Origin: Cranoglanis bouderius | Taxonomy: Eukaryota; Chordata; Actinopteri; Siluriformes; Cranoglanididae | Length of the DNA: 64,000 nt | Assembly (NCBI GenBank): GCA_023630585.1 | Contig: CM042567.1 | Coordinates: 1,654,501-1,718,500, forward strand | Reading direction: 5' to 3' | Shown here: positions 1 through 12,239 of the stretch, one piece after another | How positions within the stretch are numbered: position 1 is the stretch's first letter | Layout: every line of letters begins with the position of its first letter | Position numbers and translations under genes: made by a program | The notes under the pieces: generated by a model | What the model was told of the DNA's origin: nothing | Seen by the model: the letters and a program-made list of their open reading frames with translations, nothing else | Databases searched by the model: none

Positions 1-1280
1 TCTCAGACATGTGTCACGCCGGCTCGCGGGGCTACCGGACGGGTTTTAGCTCGTAAACACCCTGAGGGAATGTCCTCATCGGTGCAGCAGAGATAACACC
101 ACGTGACACGCTGTTATTTATTCACCTCCAGAGCAAATATTTAGCCTGATATCTAACTACAAGCGCCGACGGATACGGACCTCCGAAACTGTTTTGCTTA
201 ATTTGCGTGATTATAATTTAGTGTGTTTTCTAATTTATTTCTAGGTTGTTGTTTTGTTGTTCTTTTTTTTAAATACAACTACAGCGTACTGCTGTGAATT
301 CATAAATAATGTTTCTCTGTAGATGAATAAATAAATAAGGATAAAATAATAAGGACGTCCACCTAAAAACTCGACTGAACGTTGCCAAACAAGTCTATCT
401 GAATCTTAAGTTAAAACTTAATGCTCACACTTAATGTAGTAAAGTATTCAAGAGTCAAGTGAAAATACCTAGAACCTGTCAGGAGTTTAACATTTAGCCA
501 TCTTTTGGTACAATCTTAGAACCTAAGATGGTTCTTAAAGGGTTCTTTGAGGGTTTGTAGTGTAATTCATCGTCCAATCGGTGTTCATAAGGGAAATGAA
601 ACGTCTACATTTGCATATTATGATCGGTTAGTATAAAGTAAATAAATTAAAGCTCCATTATTAATCGCAGGGTGTCTGTAATCGACTTTTAAACCGTGTT
701 CAGATATCTGCTGAAGCATCTAAATTAAAAATAAATCAGCTGAGCAGCCAGCCAGGGCAGGGCAGGGTGTTTTATTCATTTTATTATTCTGTGCTTTCGA
801 GTGACATACTCATTCTCAAAACACAATCATTTAAAATCAATACCGTTCAGTTTCTAGTAAACATCTCACACGCTTTATCCTGGGCTTTTTCCGAGCGTCT
901 GTTTTATGAACAATCGATGCTAAAAAGTTGGTTTGTTTTGGGTTTTTTTTTTGCTTTTTCTCTCTGCATCCACCAGTAGAGACTGCTCTTTTCCCATCAG
1001 TAACTTTCTCTTTATCACACCACATGACATCATCGCCTTGCCCTTTCCCCCATTCTGCTTCCTGAGTGAGCTGTACAGCTCGCCATGGCAAAGAAGCGGG
1101 ACACAGTGACTCGATCCAGCTGAAATGCGTCCCTCGGACGCCGTAGAGACTCAATCGACTACTGATGTGTCACTCATTTAGGAGTCGACTCACTGAACGC
1201 TGAGTCGACTCACACACCTAGAGGGCTGTTTTTATTTAATAGAAAGATCCTGTGATGCTCCCACTGACAAAATATATCAG
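1..1280. other. Non-coding stretch, no gene recognised
   Basis: AT-rich single-copy-looking sequence. The short open frames here (for example 767-979 plus and 837-1154 minus) have no recognisable domain and no coherent splice signals. Probably part of plekha7 intron 3, inferred from the lack of any later plekha7 exon in the window. Confidence 0.5.
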
Positions 1281-1319
1281 TATTTCATATGCGGTTCCTT
1301 CCAAAAGTATTGGAAGGTT

Positions 1320-1650
1320 CAAGATCATTTGTTTTGTTTGCTTTTCCATACACTGAGTGACATGTGAAGGCCAATGCATAGTAACCCATAGTTTGGAATT
1401 TGTCCTCTGCATTTAACCCATCCAAGGTAGTGCACACACACATTAGGAGTCGTGTGTAGTGAACACACACACTACTAACCGTGAACACACCCGGAGGAGT
1501 GGGCAGCCATTTTTGCTGCGGTGCCCGGGGAGCAGTTGAGGGTTAAGGGCCTTGCTCAAGTGCCCGACAGTGGCAGCTTGGCGGTGCTGGGATCTGAACT
1601 CATGACCTTCCGATCAGTAGCCCAACATCTTAACCACTGAGCTACTCGGG
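1320..1650 (-). repeat. tRNA-headed SINE, minus orientation
   Basis: Read on the minus strand from about 1650, the sequence begins with a tRNA-like head. It has an A-box-like TAGCTCAGTGG (about 1645-1635) and a B-box-like GAGTTCAGATCCC, followed by the body ending in the TTAAATGCAGAGGACAAATT region. Short interspersed elements with this head and a TTGAGCAAGGCCCTTAACCC body are common in fish. The A and B boxes are internal RNA polymerase III promoter elements. It interrupts an older Tc1 relic: Tc1-like AAAAGTATTGGAA sequence occurs on the left at about 1305 and again to the right at about 1763. The exact 3' end is uncertain. Confidence 0.7.
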
Positions 1651-1704
1651 TTCGAGATAAAAAGATGGATCAGAATTTCAGCTTTCATTTCCTTCTAGAT
1701 GTGT

Positions 1705-2310
1705 TAAACAACTTAGAACATGGCACCTTTTGTGTCAGACCAGTCAATTTTTAGGTGAGCAAAAGTATAGGAACCGATAAGTCTTGAAGTAAATTAAAGT
1801 AATATGTGGTTGCATATCCCTCACTTCCAATAACTGCATCGAGCCCACGACTCACTGACTGTTCACCAAACTGTTTGTTTCTTCTTTTGTGAAGCTTTTC
1901 CAGGTTTTTACTGCAGCCTTGTTGTTTGTTGCGGCAGGTTTCTCCCTTCAGTCTCCTCTTCAGGAGGTGAAATGCTGCTCAACTGGGTTAAGGTCTGGTG
2001 ATTGACTTGTCCAGTCTAAAACATTGTGTTTTAGATCATCGTTTTGCTGCATGATGAAGTTCCTCCTGATTAATTTGGATGCATTTCTCTGTAGATCGTC
2101 ACACAAAATGTTCCTGTAAACTTCTGAATTCATTCTGCTGCTACCATCATGAGCTCCATCATCAATAAAGATTGGTGAGCCTGTTCCAGAAGCAGCCATG
2201 ATGCAAGCCCAAGCCATGACACTACCTCCACCATGTTTCACAGATCAGCTTGTATGTTTTGGATCAGGAGCAGATCCTTTCTTTTTTCACACTTTGGCCT
2301 TTCCATCACT
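1705..2310 (-). mobile_element. Tc1/mariner-like transposase fragment
   Basis: The minus frame over 1960-2241 reads a recognisable piece of a Tc1 transposase catalytic domain: a KHGGGSVMAWACI block (family consensus KHGGGSVMVWGC) and the diagnostic SPDLNPVEQ block carrying the last acidic residue of the DDE triad. The usual DNDPKH block is decayed here to NDDLKH. There is no intact N-terminal helix-turn-helix and no full frame, so this is a dead relic. Sequence similar to a terminal repeat (CAAAAGTATAGGAACC) lies near 1757. The SINE at 1320-1650 has broken the left side. Confidence 0.85.
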
Positions 2311-2349
2311 TTGGTGAAAGTTAATTCGAAAGAGTCGACTCTGATTGGT

Positions 2350-2541
2350 CCGACTCACTGAAATGAGCCCCGTCACTAGAGTAGGGGTTACGTCGGGTAA
2401 ACCTCGCTCATTACAGAGCACATTTCAGTGAGTTGCCGTGAACCTGTGGGGCCCAAAGCAGCTCGGGGAAAAGTAGTACACCAGCACAAAGCTAATTAGA
2501 GCGCAGTGAAAAGTGTTGGAGACCCAGGAGAGAAGTAAAGA

Positions 2542-2579
<38 letters not shown>

Positions 2580-5500
2580 AAACACACACACACTGGAGGA
2601 GGTTTAGTTTTCATTGCTTGGCTGCTCTAACGTTCTTTGAGAAAGGTAAATAAACATGGACAACCGGAACAACTTTGCAAGTCCCTGTAATTCGTGTTAG
2701 CATATGATAGCTACCAAAACTGCCTACATATTTGAACAATATATTGAAACACCTACGCTAATTTTAGCTAGCTTACTAGTAAGCCTGGCTACTAGTTTTA
2801 ATCACACAATTAAACCTTTGTACAGTTTCGTACAGTTTGTTATGTAGGGAATAAATCACTCGGTGTTGCGCTGTTATGGGAAAACAATCAATGACAGGAT
2901 GGTGTGATAAAGCAAAATTATTGTTACCGCACACATTTTACACACGTTTTTTAATCCGTTCATTATTATTGGAGCATCCTCCGTACAAGTCCCTGTGAAT
3001 GAGCCGTTACTTTAGAAATGATGCGGAGCGCGTTAATATAAACCTGTGATTTTGTTGATGAGTCATTATTTATATGTATTTTTTTTTTTTAATACATTAT
3101 GTCATATTAACCCTTTCTCGCAGTACAACGGCATTATCGACTGACTTAACAATTTATGACTCAATTGACTTATCAACATTTTCAATCAGTGCAACCCAAT
3201 GAATTATTTTATCACCACAAGTCTGTTATAAGATTAGTCAGGACACAAAGTTGGGTTTCTGTGTGTAGAGTATCGTGACTCTGTGTTTAGCTGCTGGTGA
3301 GCAGGGTGGTGGAAAAGCGGAGGCATGTGAGCCCCCTGCTGGGCAAACAATTCACATCCCTTCACAATAACACTGGTACAGAGATAAAACAGACAGCACA
3401 ACTAGTTTTTTCGATAGTAAAACACTGTATACAACTGCCACAATAAAATTATAACATTTAAACCTAGTAGGCTAGGTTTAAAAAAAAGTTATGAAAAACG
3501 GCAAATTCTTAAAGCCCCGAGTGTCTCCTTTCGTATGACCCATTAACCACTACTGTGGAGTGTGACATCACAAATAAATTCAATGCTGAACACGGGCCTC
3601 CGGTACAAAGAGTTAAAATCACTCAGAATAATCAAATTAGGCAGAAGGCGCATCTCTACCCTTACTACACATAGTATTAATCCTCGAATATGTCAGGGTT
3701 TTGGAATGACCAGTATTTCCCTTTACGGTTTTATGTGCAGCGTTTTCACTCGTCAGCGCTAAAAATCCACGCGATAATTCTAGTCAACACTTGGGGTGTG
3801 GCTTTTTGTCCGAGTTTCCAGGCGTGAATCCAGGACAATGGCCGCATCAGCACATCCATTACTTCACTGGCGCAAAATTAGTCGATGCTAAATATTTACA
3901 AAGGAAAATTCAAAGCAATGTATCAAAGAAACTGCTGTTTTACGGCCGGAATCAAATGACTTTCAAACTTCTCTTCTGGGATCAATAAGGACAGCGAACT
4001 GCTGTGGCCGAGCAAAAAGCTGGACGTTTTCTCGAGCCCTGATGAAAGAGGGACCGATAAAAAGCTGAGCAAATTTGGTGGAAATAATTAACACGCTTCC
4101 TTCTTCCAGGCTGTGATGTGTGGACAGTTAATTAGGAGATCAGCTCTGCGTAGACCAGCAGACCTTCACAACAAGATACTACTCTCTTCAGACTTTCCGA
4201 CAGCTGTGACCTTTGACCCTGTCTGGCACACGTACGTCCCAGATCCTCACAAAAATCATGCAGTTCTGGACTTATTCCCATTTACTCATCGGTTTCCTCC
4301 AAACAAACCTGTACTATAATCAAGAATTAGTTTGTTTGTTTTTTTTTGCTGCTTTTGGGAATGCAAACTGATTTTAAAACTGCTAGTACAAGCTAAAGAC
4401 TCTCTCCTACCTACATCTTGTCTACATCATGGAATCGCTGGAGAAGGACATCGGTAGCTATTTTATCTGACATCACGGAAAAAGAAACACAAACAAACAA
4501 AAAAAAAATCGCTAAAGGAAAATTCAGCTATAGACACCAATGGTCTAAAAGATTCAGTGTGCTCTGTGGTGAACAGCAGCGGAGATATTTATTGGATTTT
4601 TGAATTGAATAAATATATTTAAACATATTTATATTTATTAGTCAAGACGCCCTGATAAATAAGACACGTTTTCTTAATTTAAATCTCCTTTCATGTTTGA
4701 GAGCGCAGATATTCAAGGCTTTATCTGTTCGGCAGTACGGGCAAAAAGGAAAGTAAGACGCATCGAAGAAAGATGTTTTGTTGCTCTTCTCCGAAGTCAG
4801 GCAGCAGGTTATTACGGTTTGTACAGGATACAAAACAGGTGAAAAGGAGACATTTATTCGGACACACTTTATTTTTGTCGATCTTAAAGCGGCAGACACC
4901 ACATTTTCCTGCAGACGTTTAAATCGTCCATCGCGATATTTGTAATCTACCAGTGATTCGTGATGCTATCGTCAGTCGTCTCAATCCTGTATGAATGCCT
5001 TTCAGAATGCTCCAGACGAGCCTGTAAGTCACAGGGAACTGGAAAAAGCCTCGAGTGTTCTTTTGTTAAGGAAATATTTAAAAACGAATGGTCATGGAAA
5101 GAAGTTAAAAATTAGCAAGTGCGAAAACCAAAGGTATCGCAGGTTTAATGTTTAATTTAAAAAAATAAGAGCATCATTAAACAGTAGAGCCATCATCACG
5201 TTTTTTTGCCAAAACCCCACCCAGATCTCAGTGAGTTACATCACCGGATGACTTGATAGTTGTGAAAGGGATTCAATCGAAATAAACGGCCATTTGTCTG
5301 ACATTGAACTCGACTGACCGCGTAGTCTATTCGTAACCACATGACACCATCACGTTTACTTAAACAAACAGCTTCAGGCAAAAAACGCCAGTCCCGTATC
5401 TGCTGTGTGATTTAAATGAAAAAAGCTATCAGGTCACTGAAGGAATCTGGTTGCTGGAAACTCAAACACACAACAGAAACTACCTGCAGTTCGGTCTGGT

Positions 5501-6868
5501 TAAACATTAAACTGGTTTTATAACTGACGCTCACATGGAGGTGAAGAGGCCATAAAACCCGACACCCTCTAAAAGCAAACTACACGAACAGTGCTCATTG
5601 ACAAAAGATTTTTCCTAAGCACACAGAAAACACACACACACACACACACACCTTTCAGTGCCATTGCATTGAGAATTAGTAGTGTGTGAACATGTGCTCA
5701 GTATAAATTTACCACAAAGCTTTGTATCAGTTTGCATTCGCATTACAGCCGCAGTGCATCACAGCTAACAAGGCAGCTAACAAGGCATTAACACGCTAAT
5801 TAGATTACAGCGCTAACTACAGGGGCAGTAGTCACAATCAGCACTGTAAAAGTGATATACAGCACTGAAACAGTATCTTTTTTTTTTTTATTTGTATACA
5901 CTAAGCCACACCTTCTGAACCTACGCTGGACTGCAGAGTTCACGTACGTGAGTTACACGACTAGCTAAGCTAACCTTCCACCTGCTAGTTGCTAACTCAA
6001 TCAACAACATTTACGTCTAGACCTTAAGTGCGAAATTTAACTGTGACACAACAATATCCTCGTGGTTTTTCTAACATCCGTTAGCAGAGCGTGGTTTATT
6101 ATTGTTAGCACAAAGATAGAGCACAGAGAACACGGCGCCAGACGTGGCACGACGGCTTTAGCTTTATGTCTATAAAAACATCTATAAGCAGAGTCCATAA
6201 CAAGACTGACAGGACTGAAAACACAACTGAATTCAGTTCAGATTATATATCTATTTATAAAGTTAGTGGAAATATCCTGAATATAGGTGAATTTATGTTA
6301 CATTTCGTATTATGAGATTATAATAAATAAAAAACAAAACAATTATTAAAGGATAAAACGCCATCGTTGTCGATACAACTGCCTTAAAAGCTGTAAATGT
6401 GTTTACTTTTCAGATCTGAGAGCTCTCACCTGCAATTTTTTCAGCTGATTCTCCTCCTGAAGCTACAAACTCCTTTTTTCCAAGAGTGGAAATAAAGTTT
6501 TTTTTTTTTTTTTAATAACAATAATACTGATTCAGCTCAGAGGAGTATTTCCTGTTTCCTGTACGCAGGGAATTTAATGTTGTAGAGTGAGTGAAGAGAG
6601 TCATGTCTCATGGCTCTGTGTGTATTTCTCTTTGTGTGTCTGAATACAGGAACGATGACAAAAGAGAGCAGGAGGAGAGACGAAAATAAAAAAGAAGAAG
6701 AAGAAAAAAAAAAACAGGCTCTTTGATGTTTTTTTGTCCTGAGCTCAGCTGCGGTTTGTGACTTTTTCTCTCTCTCAAGGTTCAGCGCATTTAATGTTGT
6801 GCAGAATCATCGCTAACTGAATCACAGCGCCACAAAAAACACAGACTTCAAAGAAGCTCTGGATCTCC

Positions 6869-6904
<36 letters not shown>

Positions 6905-8970
6905 AACACAAACGCACACAGAGGAAACCAGAAATTCCTCTCAGGTCACATCAGTTCCTCATCCTAATCATAAACGGTGAGGATTTAATAGCAAAACATC
7001 TGCAGATCAGAACCTCGGATGTAACGACAGACTTGAGCGCAATTCAGAAGTCACGTAAGAGTTACGCACACAGGGGCGGAGTCTGTCCAAAACAGAGGCG
7101 TGTCTCAGTTCCGCTCGATTCTGACCTTGAACTTGAGCGCATTTTTCTTGCGTGACGTCGGCTCGGGTGAGGAGCAGCGCCGCTGTCTGACAGTTTGATA
7201 TGACCACAACATGTCACGCTGAAATTGATAAACAAAGCACTATGAAATGCCGTCTGAGGACAAAATGAACTACATTATTTAATAATATCATTCATCGTTA
7301 ATTAACTGATAATATAGTCTTTTTGAAAGTGCATGAAAAGGTCTTTTCCGAAAGAAGATGTATCTTAATCAGAGGCCTTGCTCATCTCAAGGGCTGAAGT
7401 TTTATGGATAAATTTCTCTGTAACCAGAGCAGATGAGCATAGCCTATGATAACGTAGCCTACATGATCTCTAGGTTAATATCTCGTGGCCTCGTTCGAGT
7501 TGTGCGCACAATTAACTGATGTTGCACACTATAAAACGAATAAAATGTAAAATACTACAATGTGCTGGATCAAGTGCTATTTTTATAAGCTTTCAATACA
7601 ATCTATCAAAAAAATAAATAAAAAACTTAGGAACCCTTTAGGAACTGAGGAACTTTTTGAGGAACACAGAAGCTTCAGGTGCTGTAGATGAGTTCTGACT
7701 TGCATTCCTCGCTCTTGTACTTACACCTTTTAATGGACACTGAGTGTAAGATATCTTTTGCACACTTTTTCTGCCTGCAACATTCAGAATGGTGGAGGCT
7801 GCGATCTGATTGGCTCTCGTTATTTCCATGTATATGCATTTACTGTATATCTACGTATCGATACGGAATCTTGTATTTAAATATTATATTGAGAGTTTTG
7901 TTAGATCTGCGGTTGGTTGTCTGCCATGTCAGCAAAATAACCTCCTAGTAGGTCCTTAGATGCATTTAGTGACAAAATTCTCTAGCGAAAGCCAAGCATC
8001 TTGCTTGTGATGCTAATTACTATAGCATGTTTTATATCAGTGACCATGCTGCATGACGAGCAAAGAGAAATGTGTGTAAAATATCACATTTGGTTTATTC
8101 AAGATTCTAGTAACGTTATTTGTGGGGGAAAATGGCTAAAAAAGAATGAAAGCACAGATTGTTTATGAAGCTACATCCATGTCAACTTCATATTGCTGAA
8201 ATGTTGTGCAGTTTGCATCATTTGTGTTGTACTACAATTCCAGGAACTATGTAACTCTCTAGGTAGAACTATGTAGTTCCTTAAAAAGGTGCCTTTACTC
8301 ATAAGTCACACATTAGCAATAATGCTACACTATAAACTGTGGTGATGGCTTACTAACGGAAGAATGTTTATTATTTGCTTTTGGACAACTATTTGAAGAA
8401 ATCAAAGCGCCGTGAATCCAGTCCTCATTTGCAATTAAGCGCTTCGAAATTCCACACTCAATCTGGAGGTCTATAAAAATGGAAAAACTCCACAGCTGAA
8501 TGTAGGTAACTATTTTAGAGGTCCTGTGAAATAATAAGGTCCAAAACTGGGTCTGTGTTCATGAGTGAATAAAAAGCTACAAGCAGGTCAGCATATAAAT
8601 GCCAGCCTGGAACTCTAACTACAGCAGAACATCTAGGACCTGATTATTACTGCGCTTACAGACGGAGGTATTAGGTTAGCGTTATGTACGAAGAAATTAA
8701 AAAATAGATTATAAATTATCTCTAGTGCTGATCTCCCCAGCTGCAGAAAAAAATGGTTCATTATGTGCCAGGTGGTCTACATTCAGCAAAACACTGCATT
8801 AATCATTAATAGTCATTAATCATTGATGCCTGACGTGTCACAAAACAAAACTGCTCACTGCACATGTACATTCAGAGGAATAGTCTGGTGATGGCAATGA
8901 CACTTCAATGGCCTTAAATACAGCAATCACAAAAAGAAGACACTGAGACCCTGCTTACACCAGGCAAAGG
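2350..8970. other. Long gene-free intronic or intergenic stretch
   Basis: I see no exon with convincing coding sequence. The stretch holds CA microsatellites (2544-2594, 5631-5651 and about 6871-6899), poly-T runs, and a copy of a recurrent MITE-like repeat around 2850-3065, seen from the shared GAGCCGTTACT and GCGTTAATATAAACCTGTGAT segments. The open frames (for example 7638-7829) lack domains. Confidence 0.5.
2544..2594. repeat. (CA)n microsatellite
   Basis: A near-perfect CA dinucleotide run interrupted by single T and A changes. Likely length-polymorphic. Confidence 0.95.
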
Positions 8971-9862
8971 GGGCTATATAAAGGACAGAGGGGCTACATA
9001 CAGGACAGATGGGTTACATTATGGACAGAGGGGTTACACAAAGGACAGAGGGACTACATAAAGGACAGAGGGGTTACACAAAGGACAGAGGGACTACATA
9101 AAGGACAGAGGGACTTCATAAAGGACAGAGGGACTACATAATGGACAGAGGGGTTACATAAAGTAGAGAGGGACTACATAATGGACAGAGGGACTTCATA
9201 AAGGACAGAGGGACTACATAATGGACAGAGGGGTTACATAAAGTAGAGAGGGACTACATAATGGACAGAGGGGTTACATAAAGGACAGAGGGACTACATA
9301 AAGGATAGAGGGACTACATAAAGGACAGAGGGACTACATAAAGGACAGAGGGGTTACGTAAAGGACAGAGGGGTTACATAAAGGACAGAGGGACTACATA
9401 AAGGACAGAGGGACTACGTAAAGGACAGAGGGGTTACATAAAGGACAGAGGGGTTACATAAAGGACAGAGGGGTTACATAAAGGACAGAGGGACTACATA
9501 AAGGACAGAGGGACTTCATAAAGGACAGAGGGACTACATAATGGACAGAGGGGTTACATAAAGTAGAGAGGGACTACATAATGGACAGAGGGGTTACATA
9601 AAGGACAGAGGGACTACATAAAGGACAGAGGGACTACATAAAGGAGGGAATTCATAAAGGACAGAGGGACTACATAAAGGAGGGAATTCATAAAGGACAG
9701 AGGGGTTACATAAAGGATAGAGGGACTACATAAAGGACAGAGGGACTACATAAAGGAGGGAATTCATAAAGGACAGAGGGGTTACATAAAGGACAGAGGG
9801 GTTACATAAAGGACAGAGGGGTTACATAAAGGACAGAGGGACTACATAAAGGACAGAGGGGT
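8971..9862. repeat. 20-bp minisatellite, about 44 copies
   Basis: Tandem copies of a 20-base unit close to ACATAAAGGACAGAGGGGTT. Variant units alternate GGGGTTAC with GGGACTAC, GGACTTCAT, AAGTAGAGAG and ATGGACAG. Near 9640-9780 a shortened unit (AAGGAGGGAATTCAT) recurs three times. Blocks of several units recur in the same order (around 9121-9180, 9201-9260 and 9541-9600), which points to higher-order duplication. Confidence 0.97.
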
Positions 9863-9869
9863 CCTGAGA

Positions 9870-10325
9870 CACATCTGTATGAAGACATCAGGCATCACAG
9901 CCGCAAACTATATTTAGTATCTTGTACAAGTGTAGGAACAGGCCTTTGTTCTCTTCCTGTTTTATCTGTCATGCTCCATCACGTTCATTTTAAATCCTGT
10001 ACGACAGAAATTTACTCGACAGCAGCAGAAACAACAGAGAGCTTTTAAATGCAAATCTGCCTCGTCAGTACAAAGCAGTAAATCGTGTCGGATTTATGAT
10101 GACGATGCGGACGATGAAGCTCACGCAGAAAAGAGAAGCATCCTTTTCTGGGAGCTGTTGATAATTTTTCAATAAATCATTCAACTTTAAAACAAAATGT
10201 TTTTTGAAAAATATCTTTACTCCAAAATCACATACAGTGGAAGTCTAAGGGCAGCTGATAAACTCAGTTAATAAAGTGTCACGATTCACCATGTCAACGT
10301 GCTATAAAGCAGGTTTTCAATGGCA
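9870..10325. other. Spacer between two tandem arrays
   Basis: Unique-looking AT-rich sequence of about 450 bases between the 20-bp and the 42-bp arrays. I see no gene, RNA or known repeat in it. Confidence 0.5.
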
Positions 10326-10329
10326 ACCT

Positions 10330-12235
10330 TTTTATCATATCCTTCTATTTATGATACTGTATCGTACCATAATGTAATGTAATTGTGATGTAATATATTA
10401 CTAATTGAAATCGATTCTGTAATTTACAAATTGAAATTCATAATAAAATCATATAGTACTGTATCATATCGCGCTAATGTATTTAGCAATTTAGTAAAGT
10501 AACATAAAATAAATGTCACGTCATATTGTATCGTATAGTAGCATAACGTATGATATCGTACCAAAATGTATCGTAACATATCATATCATATACTGTAACA
10601 TATCGTAATGTATCGTAACATATCATATCATATACTGTAACATATCGTAATGTATCGTAACCTATCATATCATATACTGTAACATATCGTAACGTATCGT
10701 AACCTATCATATCATATACTGTAACATATCGTAACGTATCGTAACCTATCATATCATATACTGTAACATATCGTAACGTATCGTAACCTATCATATCATA
10801 TACTGTAACATATCGTAACGTATCGTAACCTATCATATCATATACTGTAACATATCGTAACGTATCGTAACCTATCATATCATATACTGTAACATATCGT
10901 AACGTATCGTAACCTATCATATCATATACTGTAACATATCGTAACGTATCGTAACATATCATATCATATACTGTAACATATCGTAACGTATCGTAACCTA
11001 TCATATCATATACTGTAACATATCGTAACGTATCGTAACCTATCATATCATATACTGTAACATATCGTAACGTATCGTAACCTATCATATCATATACTGT
11101 AACATATCGTAACGTATCGTAACCTATCATATCATATACTGTAACATATCGTAACGTATCGTAACATATCATATCATATACTGTAACATATCGTAACGTA
11201 TCGTAACCTATCATATCATATACTGTAACATATCGTAACGTATCGTAACCTATCATATCATATACTGTAACATATCGTAACGTATCGTAACATATCATAT
11301 CATATACTGTAACATATCGTAACGTATCGTAACCTATCATATCATATACTGTAACATATCGTAATGTATCGTAACCTATCATATCATATACTGTAACATA
11401 TCGTAACGTATCGTAACCTATCATATCATATACTGTAACATATCGTAACGTATCGTAACATATCATATCATATACTGTAACATATCGTAACGTATCGTAA
11501 CCTATCATATCATATACTGTAACATATCGTAACGTATCGTAACCTATCATATCATATACTGTAACATATCGTAACGTATCGTAACCTATCATATCATATA
11601 CTGTAACATATCGTAACGTATCGTAACCTATCATATCATATACTGTAACATATCGTAACGTATCGTAACATATCATATCATATACTGTAACATATCGTAA
11701 CGTATCGTAACCTATCATATCATATACTGTAACATATCGTAACGTATCGTAACCTATCATATCATATACTGTAACATATCGTAACGTATCGTAACATATC
11801 ATATCATATACTGTAACATATCGTAACGTATCGTAACCTATCATATCATATACTGTAACATATCGTAATGTATCGTAACCTATCATATCATATACTGTAA
11901 CATATCGTAACGTATCGTAACATATCATATCATATACTGTAACATATCGTAACGTATCGTAACCTATCATATCATATACTGTAACATATCGTAATGTATC
12001 GTAACGAATTGTATGGTGTCACATCACGTCATACTGTATCGTATCGTAATGTAATATAACGCACTGTATTGTAGCGGATTGTAACGCATCATATAACACA
12101 ACAATGTATCGTATCGTATTATAATGTATCGTATTGTAATGCATCATGTTTATATCTTATCGTGACAGATTCAGTGGCATCATCAAATATCGATCTGTTG
12201 CCTTAAGAATTGAAATTGTATCATATCGTGTGGAA
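10330..12235. repeat. 42-bp satellite array with degenerate flanks
   Basis: The core, about 10570-12005, is some 34 copies of a 42-base unit built from CATATCGTAA, CGTATCGTAA, CCTATCATAT and CATATACTGTAA. Both flanks decay into looser TATCGTA pentamer-like sequence. Because 42 is a multiple of three and one frame lacks stops, the minus strand carries a 484-codon open frame (10516-11970) of a 14-residue repeat, MIGYDTLRYVTVYD. A single C/A site in the unit toggles G to C in the encoded repeat. No promoter, splice signal or domain supports a gene, so I call this a satellite. Confidence 0.95.
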
Positions 12236-12239
12236 GAGT

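Noticed and set aside
1620..1650. Possible tRNA gene on the minus strand
   Set aside because: A and B boxes belong to a SINE head. The downstream body and lack of a complete cloverleaf with acceptor stem rule against a functional tRNA.
8971..9862. CRISPR-like regular repeat
   Set aside because: Direct tandem 20-bp units without unique spacers, in a vertebrate genome with no cas genes.
10516..11970. 484-codon minus-strand open frame of a 14-residue repeat
   Set aside because: Entirely explained by a 42-bp satellite whose unit length is a multiple of three. No promoter, splice sites or domain.
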